From Oscarella lobularis (Eukaryota > Porifera > Homoscleromorpha > Homosclerophorida > Oscarellidae): a DNA stretch of 64,000 bases. This document shows, piece after piece, positions 23,785-32,624 of the stretch (the first letter of the stretch is position 1; the number at the start of each line of letters is the position of its first letter). The notes under the pieces are model-generated. The model searched no databases and was not told the origin of the DNA. It worked only from the letters and a program-made list of their open reading frames with translations. The stretch is from contig NC_089181.1 of NCBI RefSeq assembly GCF_947507565.1, positions 1,993,614 through 2,057,613 of the forward strand. The letters are read 5' to 3'. Both the position numbers and the translations under genes were made by a program.

Positions 23785-24211
23785 ACCGACTTCGCTAATT
23801 AATCAACAAAAGTTTCCGTTTTTCTATGCAGCACCGTATCACACGTTTTTTTTTTTCATTGGTTGGATCAGGTGGATCTTTGCACAAAGCCTTTGACAGT
23901 TTGCTGCTAAGGCCGCTTCCTTTGACGAAGTGCCGACTGGGTGTTCTTCTTCTTCTCCTCTTCTTCTTGTAGATTATTATTTCTAATATTGTTTCTAGTT
24001 TACTAACCTTTTGTCGTGCTACGCTAAGCGTTGTATGAAAGATTGGGCACGACACGGCCTGACGTCTGTAGCTAGAAAAAGGATTTAGTAGTAAGGCATA
24101 TATATCTATCTAGTTTGGTAGTTTTGATCTGGTCTAAATTTTTGCTCTTGGTTGCCATTGATAATTGCTGGTCAATTTAAAGAATAAAGGTGCTCATTGT
24201 ATGTAAGGCAA
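23785..24211. other. Convergent intergenic region
   Basis: 427 bp between the stop codons of Smaug (+) and the CGRRF1-like gene (-). It is AT-rich with a T8 run and a pyrimidine-rich stretch (about 23946-23970). No gene is seen; both 3' untranslated regions probably lie here. Confidence 0.6.
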
Positions 24212-25263
24212 TTATTGGGTACCGATGGCGAAGTAGGAGGAGATAGGCTCACGACAGAGAGGACATGTCGAAAGCTGTCTTATGCACTCGCGACACGTGC
24301 AACAGTGACCGCACGGAACTGCTGTGATTTTCGCTTCTTTCAACTGACACACTGAACACGACGAGTCGCACCTGCGCTCTGGCGAATAGAGCTTCTGAAA
24401 GAGAGAGGAATAATGACTCGGGAGACCTACTATTGGGGCGTCTGCATACCTGAAGCTGTAGGATCCGACCAGTCGATACAATAAGATAATTTGACGGATG
24501 ACTCGCTTGAATGACGTCGTCGTCTCCTTGGCTATACTGCACCCATACCTCGCTCAGAAGACCAATCTGAAAAAAAAAAACCGAGCATGCTTTTCTAAAA
24601 TGAAAAATATATATTCCCATCATACTATTGAAGGACTCCGCTCATTCATCTGCTCCTCCTCCCTTTGAACGAGCAGGACAATCTGTTCATAGTCCGTCGC
24701 GCCTGACGCTCGCTCTCTCCTCGCAGGTAAACATATTTCCGTCTCGACTGCACTTTGTAAAGAGACGCTGTCCCCACTTCGGGAAGCAGTTGCCTCCAAT
24801 TGACGTCGAAGCCCAATGAGCAATTCCTTTCCGTCGACGTAACTAAAGGAGGACCGTCTCCAACCAACGAATTCGTGCAGGCTTGAAATTAATGTTTTTG
24901 CCTGAGTGGCTTTCTTGGCTCCAGCTTGCCATTTGCGGATCGAAACACGTTTTCACACTTTTCGAGCCAAACCCATTTTGCCGTTGCATTTATTTCACTT
25001 CTGATTGAAAGTTTGACGCCTGTGGTCGTCGTTGAGACGTTTAATAGAAAGGGATTAGTGAGTTTCGACGTCTTTGTCTCTCGAGGAGGCTCGGCACGTG
25101 CAAAAGACGTGGAACCAGCGTCAAAAGAGAGACGCACCGACGAAGGAATTCTCCACAGCAACGAAGCCATCAATAAAAACGCGAAGGCAACGATCAGGAG
25201 AGAAGAAACGAGCAGGAGCGCGTCCGTCATCAGGGTGTTACAGCGCGCTAAACAGAAGCCCAT
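24212..25263 (-). CDS. CGRRF1-like membrane RING E3 ligase
   Basis: Probable ER or mitochondrial membrane RING ubiquitin ligase. ATG at 25263 (MGFCLARCNTLMTDALLL); an in-frame ATG at 25230 would start MTDALLL, directly at the transmembrane helix (VSSLLIVAFAFLLMASLLW). The luminal or cytosolic middle includes NPFLLNVSTTTTGV, resembling CGRRF1, and a glutamate-rich stretch (LLVQREEEQMNERS). The C-terminal RING reads CSVCQLKEAKITAVPCGH, then CCTCRECI and CPLCRE, with the C3HC4 spacing of the MUL1/CGRRF1/Unkempt subtype. It ends IGTQ at 24212. Four exons. The start codon physically overlaps the ATG of FANCL on the other strand. The RING is firm; the CGRRF1 assignment rests on overall layout and short matches, and MUL1-like is the alternative. 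Confidence 0.75.
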
Positions 25264-27146
25264 GCATCGACTCAACGAAGTCTGTCCCCTTCTCGTGCCT
25301 CAGGATTCGCGTAGAAAGCGGTTCTGCGGCTTTATATCTGTCGGGGTATGAATTTTCGCACGTCCAGTTGCTTCTGGTCGAGAATGCGCCTCCGTAGGGC
25401 GTGGAATTTCGAATTCGCATCGAGCTCTCGCCAGAAGACACCAATTCGTTAAAGAACACGAGGTAGTAGGAGCTCTACGTGTTCTTTGGACTCGTCGAAA
25501 TCGTACAGAATCGATTGCGAATGGCGTCTGGCCCATCTTCTCCGTGGCTCGCAAGAAATCATCCAAAAGGCGCGAAACGACGCGTATTATGATTTGTGCC
25601 GGGCGTCACATTGTTGTTTTTTCAGAAACTCGAACTATGTTCGAATTTGGCATCGTTTCTTCAGGAATTTAAGTCCTTGATAGTAATAGAACAGTCACTT
25701 TTATGTTGAATTTTTCCAATCAATTGTCCAAGGAGCCACTCGTTTCCAGTAGGAGAGAATTTCAAAAGACTACTGACATGTCTTTTCACGCACATCTCGC
25801 CGGCGAAATAAATAAAATTGGCTGGGACAGGTTCTATGAACCTTACGTTATTATAGGTCTTCCATTGCTGAGATACACTGTAGGGTCAAATCCGTTGATG
25901 CGTCATTTAGTTCCATACAGTTAAAAGCCTGGTACACGTTTCTGTCTCTTTTGAGGAAAATAAGAGAGGTCGTATTTTGTAGGGACTCTAGACAGAGACT
26001 GCACGTTCTGACTGTTAAGATACCCAAGCAGGTATGAATAAACGGATTTTCGTCATGTGCTTAAGTATTAAATGTTGTAGTATCCTGCTGTAGCATTGTC
26101 TTGCTTAGCTGATCTTCCTCTCGCATTTGAGCCACACATTCCTGAGGACAAGGTATTGATTGGCACGCAAACGAACGCTGTTGCTTGTGTTACAGAGAAA
26201 TTCCTTTTTAGGATAGCTATTTATCAAATTTGTATTCAGAATTTGAATATGTAAGGCATATTTAGATAGCGTCAATTGCACACTGAACGTTCTTTAGAGC
26301 CTTGCACAATATGAAGACTTCTGGGATTTGTTTGACGAACTTGACGAGAAGACGTGGATCATCGAACCGGAACATCGGAATCGCAGTTCAACGATGAGAA
26401 GAATAGCAATTGGTATAATGACGTTCACTACGTTTCAAAGTGCAAATCTACGCGTAAAGGAACAAATTCATCGGTTCAAATCGACGTAGACCCCATTAAT
26501 CCGCGAGGAATTCCTGAATGCAGATTCCTGGGACCTGATCATGGTGGTGACATAATATCCCTAGGAGCTGACCTGACCATCGATACGTTGTGTCCTAGTT
26601 GTAAGTCAGGTTAGACAAAGAATGGGTGAAACGTTAGAGTTATGGTAAGAATGGTATTGCCGTTTGCTGCTTGAAAATAATTTCGCCAAAAAATCAGGAA
26701 CGCGCAGCTGTCTCTTTTTACAAATCTTCAAACTCTGATGGGTATCGACTTTCCGTCGCCGCAAGTCACAAATAAAGAGGTAACGAATTCAAAAATCAAA
26801 TTTTTGTCTGCGCATTTTTTATTGGCGCAGGATTTCTCAATGGATTGCGGCATCTGTTATGCGTACAGGCTCGACGGCAAGACGCCAGACAAAGTATGCG
26901 ACAACTCTCGTTGCGGACGATTTTACCACCAAGCTTGTCTCTACGAGGTGCGAATCCAAGATTTGGAACCCCATAAACGGTTTTACCTCTATTTTTTTGC
27001 AGTGGTTACGCGGCTTGGCAACGTGTCGTCAGAGTTTCGGAACCCTGTTTGGCGAATGTCCCTACTGCGAGCAGGTACGCTGCAGTTTCCTAAGTAGCAT
27101 CACTAATCTCATCGCCTAGCCTATCACAATCAAAATGCTCGGATAG
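25262..27146 (+). CDS. FANCL: Fanconi anaemia E3 ubiquitin ligase FANCL
   Basis: E3 ligase of the Fanconi anaemia core complex that monoubiquitinates FANCD2/FANCI in crosslink repair. The start is set by similarity: ATG at 25262 gives MHRLNEVCPLLVPQDSRRK, matching the CPLLLPQN N terminus of vertebrate FANCL. Short exons follow: GVEFRIRIELSPEDTNSLKN, then IDCEWRLAHLLRGSQEIIQ (N-terminal fold), then EINKIGWDRFYEPY (start of the URD), FEPHIPEDKDSY, and DLFDELDEKTWIIEPEH. The C-terminal PHD/RING-like domain is DFSMDCGICYAYRLDGKTP, DKVCDNSRCGRFYHQACLYE, WLRGLATCRQSF and FGECPYCEQPITIKMLG, with all zinc ligands. TAG ends at 27146. Convergent with VRK1, 115 bp between stops; start codon overlaps that of the divergent RING gene. 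Confidence 0.95.
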
Positions 27147-27261
27147 TACAAACACAAGTTAGCGATTTCTTACTACAGTTTAAGTACAGTGTACCGAATT
27201 ACACGATGAACAAGCAGAAACAGTTATCGAAGTAAGCAAAGGGATTTCCTTTATCAAGAAC

Positions 27262-29043
27262 TTATTTATCCTTTGACCTGGTTCTCGGCGACTTTCGTTG
27301 AGCGACAGCACCCCTTCTCCCAGCCGCCACTCTCCCGCGACCCGCAACCGTTTTCTTGGGGCTTGAGCTAGACTTTGGCTTACTGGCGGCGACCTTTTTC
27401 TTTTTTCTCGGGCTAGGCGTTCTCACCTCCTCCTCGTCGCTCACCGCAATAGGATCGCTTCGTCTCTTCCGCGATTTCTTTGCCTTTGGCAAAGCGACTG
27501 CACCCGGCATCCAGTCGAAGACGCCGTCGTCAACAAGACCCTCCGCCTTCATGCCGTCCTGGACGATTTTTCTCAGTTTGGCGTAGTCGGGCTTAGCCTC
27601 GTAGGTAAGCTGTTTCACTCGAAGGAAATACTTGAGAAGCCATCCTGGAGCAAAACGGATAATACATATATCCACAGCAAGAGATTTCTTACGAACCGGG
27701 GCAAGCGTCTTTGCCAAAGCAACTAGGCAAAAAGACCTTCAAATCCGACATAAAGCTGAAGAAGAATTAAAAAAAATGTCAGTAGATAACTCAAATCACT
27801 CACTCAATCTTCGCTTCTTTTACGCGAGCAGGATTCGCTAGACAGTCTTCCCACGGCAATCGACCGCACAGCCACTGCAGCACGACGTATCCCAGAATCT
27901 CCAAGTCCCCACGTCGCGCCGGTTCTGTAAGGAAAGTACATTGAAAACTCACAGTCACATTGACAAAACTGACCGACACCCTTGTGAGCATCAATGCTGG
28001 TAAACTCGATGGTCCCATCATGAGCCTTTCGCGGATCTTCCTTATACTTCTTTTCGTCGTTGCGTCGATGAACCAACCCGTAATCGACGAGATAAATCTT
28101 TGACGAAGCAGCGACGAGAATTAAGTTAAGGATTCCGAGCCTCGACAATCGACGTACGTGAGCCTCTTCTTCTTTCTTGAAGCCGGTCAGCAAATTCGAT
28201 CCCTTTATGTCCATGTGAACGTAACCGTTTTCGTGAAGGAACTCCAACGTGTCAATCTATATATTTGAGAAAAACGCTCTCCCAACGCGGAAAGAAGTCG
28301 GGGGAGGTGGCGTTCACCAATCTGAGTGACAGCATAGTGACCGTTTTGGACGTGAACTTGCGCTTGCACTCGTTGAAGAGATGCTCGACGTCTCGAGAAA
28401 AGCGCGGCATGACGAGAAATCGATAGTCTTTCTTGCCGCGATTGTGAAGACCTGAGGCAATGTAGGGAGGAATTCCAACGTAATGTATGTGCTTGTGCGA
28501 CGACTTCCACTGACGAACTGAGATAAATGAGAAGGTAAGACAACCGGATTCGATTAATAATTAATTAACTCACTGATGTCGGCTTTAGCAACGCGAGCAT
28601 AGAAATTGATTTCGCAAAAAAGCGGCCCGTTATCGGAGGGCTCCTTAATTAAAAAATTATTAGAAATTTTCAAATTTTAATTTTCAAATTTCAAAAATTA
28701 CGATTTTTACGACGTGTTCAGCGGCGTCTGTGACGCTCTGTGCGGACGGCGCGGCTACGCTCGAAAAATCAATTAGGTGACGTTTCGCTTCTACTAATCT
28801 TCGCCAACCCAAGTAGATCTCGCCGAATCCGCCCTTTCCGATCGATCGCCCGAGTTTCCACTTCTTTTTCATCGTGTCTGTGAGTATTTCGCCGAGCGGC
28901 ATCGGCTCGGGCATTTTGTACAGCGATTTCGCCGCCGGTTTCTTCTTTCCAGGAGCCGCTCGCTTAGGAACGACTGCAGCCGGTGTCGCCGCCTTTCTTT
29001 TTTTAACTGGACTGGTCGACTTCGCTTTTGGTGACCGTTTCAT
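27262..29043 (-). CDS. VRK1: Vaccinia-related kinase (VRK1/2-type)
   Basis: Nuclear Ser/Thr kinase of the CK1 branch; VRK1 phosphorylates BAF, histone H3 and p53. ATG at 29043. The N terminus is Lys/Pro-rich (MKRSPKAKSTSPVKKRK). The kinase begins LGEILTDTMKKKWKLGRSIG with the glycine loop GKGGFGEIYLG. Then come HVVKI (ATP lysine), KEPSDNGPLFCEINFYAR (VRK signature), catalytic loop YVHMDIKGSNLL, IYLVDYGL in place of DFG, and HDGTIEFTSIDAHKGV and RRGDLEILGYVVLQWL, all VRK hallmarks. The C-terminal tail is basic (SPRKKKKVAASK ... RTRSKDK) and likely nuclear-localising. The catalytic loop has H-M-D where VRK1 usually has H-G-D. About nine exons. Starts 94 bp from the divergent BRMS1L start. VRK2 cannot be excluded, but no C-terminal membrane anchor is seen. 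Confidence 0.94.
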
Positions 29044-29137
29044 TCTCTGTGGAACAAGTAACGCGCTCGCGAGATGACAACGTCAAGTCCCGGCGGTCTC
29101 CCGGCTCTTCCCAGCAGTCGGTCCCGGACACAAGCAA

Positions 29138-30853
29138 ATGGACAGCGATCGCGACAATAGCAGCGGCGGCGAAGACCTGCGCGTCCCCGTCCCTTCGAAA
29201 CGGGAGCTCAGGAAAACGGATCCAGTCGCCGAATCGGGCTCGTCGGACGACGACGAAGACGACGACGACGAAGAGGAAGAAGACGAAGAATCGAGCTGTA
29301 ATTTGAAACGATTAGATTTCGGATCGCGACGAGAATAACCTCTCGAACTAGACGACGAAGAGGAATGCGCGAAGCGTCGCGCCGAGTGCGCCGCTGCGAT
29401 GTTGGACTTGGAACGACAGTTTCTCAATCTACGCGAACGGTAACCGAAACCTATTCAGTACACGCCGATTCGTTCTCCTCAAGCGCCCACTACCTAGACT
29501 CTATCATGAACGAATAGCGCAAGTTCAACAAAGACTCGAAGGCGTTCGACGAGGTGCGATAGATAGATAGATAGAACCTATTTACTATGTTTTCGTGGGC
29601 GTAGTAAAATTGAAAAATTATGTATTGGTTCACAGCTAATACTTTTTTGTCTGATTATAATGTGCTTCTACAGAGACGGCTGATGAATATATCAAGCCGT
29701 TGGAAGAGCTAAAGGAGATGTGTCAAGTGCGAGATGAAGTCGCTGACATTTTCAAACAGTGTAGAGTGAGTCTATCTGTGCTTGCCTAACTGTTTCTCTT
29801 ATTGACGTTTGTCTTAGCTGAGGAATATTGAGCATAAGTATTATGCTGACGTCAAATACGCTGAAGAAACGTTCACTGTAATAAGAGTTCTTCTGCTGGA
29901 ATATTTTTACGCTATGTATTCTTTTAGAATGATGACAGAATGCTGATTGAAGGTATACGCAGTGAATTGGAGGAAAGGATAAGTAAGTTCGACGAAGAGA
30001 GACAACTGAAGGATATTGGTTTGATCTATTTGGCGTGCGTGACCTCAGTCTCTCTACAGCGTATTTATTTCTTCAGGATATTGGCCTGGATCGAGAAAAC
30101 GTCGTCATCACGAGCGTCACACGGAAAGAAAACGAAAAACGGTGACGGTGTCAGATATCTTTTTCTATTCTGCATATGCATATTATCGATTCTTGGGAGA
30201 GTGCTTTCCTTGACTAGCTTTCCTTACGTCCTTTCATCGTCTACATGCTACGAGACCACGATATTCAGGAAGATTGGTCTGCTCTAAGGCGGGTAAGTGG
30301 GGAGAGCAGGTGTGAATACTATAGACTGACATATTTGCTCCTAGGCTCGGTTGAGACAAACAATTTCATGTGAGACAGCACAAGACTAAACAGACAATCA
30401 TTAATCTTTATTTATTTATTCAGCGCCGACGAAGAAACGTCTAGCTCGTTTTGAAGATGGAAAACTATTTTATGAAGGCACTTGGTGAGAAGGACGACCA
30501 TAAAAAGTCGTCATCTTTTCTTACGTTGTCTTGTTTTTTCAAGGTATGAAAACGGCTGCAGTGTTGCTGTCAATAAGAGAACAGGAAACGGAAAATACAC
30601 GTAGGGTGGCATTGCCATTATTTGCTTCTCCCCTCTAAAGCTATCTGTCTTCTACAGTGCTACGATTGTCGGATTGAATACCGCAGAAGTGAGAGACTTA
30701 GTACTGTAGTACAGTACATTGTTTCACATAAGGTGTTTGCAGATACTCCTACAGAAAGAAGACGGTGCAAGCGCAAAGGTCTACATATCGCAGCTGCAGT
30801 GCGGTGAACAAGCTCTAAAGTTGATCAAAAAACTCGAAGGAAAAACTGCCTAA
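29138..30853 (+). CDS. BRMS1L: BRMS1-like subunit of the Sin3-HDAC complex
   Basis: Sds3/BRMS1 family corepressor that helps assemble Sin3/HDAC complexes through a coiled coil. ATG at 29138 opens an acidic, serine-rich N terminus (MDSDRDNSSGGEDL, then a long D/E run). The next exon (about 29354) has ECAKRRAECAAAMLDLERQF. The coiled coil follows across short exons: LYHERIAQVQQRLEGV, EYIKPLEELKEMCQVRDEV and LRNIEHKYYADVKYAEETF. MLRDHDIQEDW matches the BRMS1 'ILEDW' motif. The C-terminal domain is KLFYEGTWYENGCSVAV and ASAKVYISQLQ, found in BRMS1L and SUDS3 but lacking in BRMS1, which supports the BRMS1L call. TAA ends at 30853. Shares a 94-bp divergent promoter gap with VRK1. Confidence 0.92.
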
Positions 30854-31001
30854 CCAATAAGATGCCAAAATTTTTATTATCCCCACAGAGCAAGCGTCAA
30901 ACGAACAGCGAACACAGACAAGTAACTTAGAAAAAAACCGAGAAGTTCGAGACTACGTCGGACATGAAAGAGAAGCCCCGTCGCAGCTGTTTCTAAGCGC
31001 G

Positions 31002-31274
31002 CTAGAGAAAACTGTTGCACCAATCGCGCAAGCCCGCGTAACAGTCGCCGCCGTATTTCGCATTTGCGCCCGCCGTGGTGTTGATCCAGTCGAGAAAGAG
31101 CTCCTCGTTCTTCTTCAGCACGAGAAATTGGCCCAAGACGACGTAGGCCTTGTCGAAGCCCTTGTCGGCGAGACGAGCGCCGATCGTTTTGCCGACGCCC
31201 GGCAGCGCCGTGACGTCTTTGTCTCCCATGGGCTCCGCTACGAAATCGCGATGCTTTTGCGACGTCGACGACAT
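31002..31274 (-). CDS. BANF1: Barrier-to-autointegration factor
   Basis: BAF, a small dimeric protein that bridges double-stranded DNA, binds LEM-domain proteins and lamin, and organises the nuclear envelope. The single-exon frame of 90 residues (ATG at 31274) matches the family's usual 89. It starts [19 protein letters not shown], keeping the Ser/Thr cluster phosphorylated by VRK1. Next come [20 protein letters not shown] (helix-hairpin-helix) and [17 protein letters not shown], almost identical to vertebrates, and the end RDWCNSFL. Upstream frame extends open but lacks similarity, so this ATG is chosen. Convergent with BRMS1L (148 bp) and 162 bp head-to-head from the synaptogyrin-like gene. 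Confidence 0.97.
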   Translation of the reverse strand: MSSTSQKHRDFVAEPMGDKDVTALPGVGKTIGARLADKGFDKAYVVLGQFLVLKKNEELFLDWINTTAGANAKYGGDCYAGLRDWCNSFL

Positions 31275-31436
31275 TCTCGAACGATCGATGACACTTGAAG
31301 AAACGGCGAAACGAGTGAAATTTGCGCTCTCCGCCCTCTTTGCCAACGCGCGTTGCTGGGCACGTGCTTTTCCGGGCCTCTCGCAAAACAAAAATCCGCT
31401 TCCGGCTTCCTCTGCGCCCCACCCAAACACATTTTG

Positions 31437-32121
31437 ATGGCGAAGGTTGACGCTCGCAAAAGAAACGTCGTTTGCCTGTCGGCATTCGTTCGTCTCCTTG
31501 CCATGGTAAACGCGCACATTAGGCATCACTCAGACTGAGATTTTTTCCCTCCGAAAAAAGGGCTGCGCGATCGTCCCACTCGTTCTCATAGCCGACGGCC
31601 TCGAGGAGGCGTTCAACGCGGAAGACTCGACGTCCGGCGGCACGTGCGCCTTCAATTACGACGACGGCTCGTGTCGCTTCGCCGTCGCGTCAGCGGCGAC
31701 CGTCATCGCGCTGGGCGCCTTGTTTCTCTTCCTGGAAACGTGGGTCCTGCGCGACGAGGATCTGTCGCGCGACACGCGCGTGGCGGTGACCCAATTCGAT
31801 CAGTTCTTCGTCGGCGCCTCGTGCATCCTCATGCTTTCCGTCTTCATCAATTCGACGGTGCTGTGGGTGCAAGTACTCGATCGGCGCGAAGGCGACGACG
31901 TCGTGAGCTCGTTCGTCACGACCGACGACGTCAAGACCAAGGCCGGCGTCTCGTTGGCCTTCAGCTTGTTGTCGTCTATCATCTACGTGAGTAACGAAAA
32001 GTTGGAGGCGTGAAAACGCGTTCTGCTTTTCCTATCGATTGTTTTTTTTTGACTGGTGGGGGCTAATTTTGTGTTGTACTAGGCTGGATTGTTCCTCTTT
32101 CACCACCTCTCTCATGTCTGA
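31437..32121 (+). CDS. Synaptogyrin-like four-helix MARVEL protein
   Basis: Four-transmembrane vesicle protein of the synaptogyrin/MARVEL type. Three exons with phase-0 joins: 31437-31505 ([20 protein letters not shown]), 31561-31986 and 32083-32121. TM1 is built across the first intron ([13 protein letters not shown] then [11 protein letters not shown]). The luminal [14 protein letters not shown] precedes TM2 ([15 protein letters not shown]), TM3 is [15 protein letters not shown], and TM4 ([14 protein letters not shown] then AGLFLFHH) spans the second intron. The C-x-FN-x-D-x-x-C-R-x-x-V loop and AFSLLSSI in TM4 recall synaptogyrin. The cytoplasmic tail is almost absent (ends HLSHV), shorter than in bilaterian synaptogyrins. 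First-intron acceptor AAAAAAG is weak. Assignment is by topology and short motifs. Confidence 0.65.
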
Positions 32122-32149
32122 GTCCAAAAAATGACACTGTTGGTGCACG

Positions 32150-32490
32150 GTAGATTGACTCTTGCATCATAAAATCACAGGGACATAATAAAGCTAGCGT
32201 AGTTTTGATATTTTCAGGTTACTAAACTATCTAACCGCGAGTCTGCCTCAAGGCTTTTAATTAAGCAAGCGACCTAGCTATAAGTGTAGAAGGCCAGCGT
32301 AATTAGGTACCGTACAGTAAAACTCTTTATTGATAAGAACCGTGCATGCAAAAGTCCTTGAGACGAACAGCTAATATTTATTGACACGCGAGTCAAAGCT
32401 CATTTTTATTTTTGCATGGAAATGAGACAATCACATCTGAAAGAATGGAACGTAATTGACGACAACCAAGTTGAGGATGTCGAGGCAAAA
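32150..32490. repeat. Start of tandem duplication unit 1, with degenerate CARD-exon remnant
   Basis: The stretch from about 32165 to 32330 matches 37748-37890 base for base over long runs (shared TAGTTTTGATATTTTCAGG and AAACTATCTAAC). About 32385-32490 then matches the CARD-encoding exon of the second unit (about 38010-38160), but with an internal deletion and no open frame. So the duplicated unit starts here and its CARD exon has decayed. No other gene is seen between 32122 and 32624. Confidence 0.75.
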
Positions 32491-32624
32491 GAAACGTCAG
32501 CACAGACAATGAATGAATGAATGAATGAAAGAGCGAATAACGCGGCAAACCATATCATTCAGGAAGTACGGGTTAGTGTTCGCGTTGAATTCATTGATTG
32601 CAACGGTTCCCCTGTCACGTGAAC

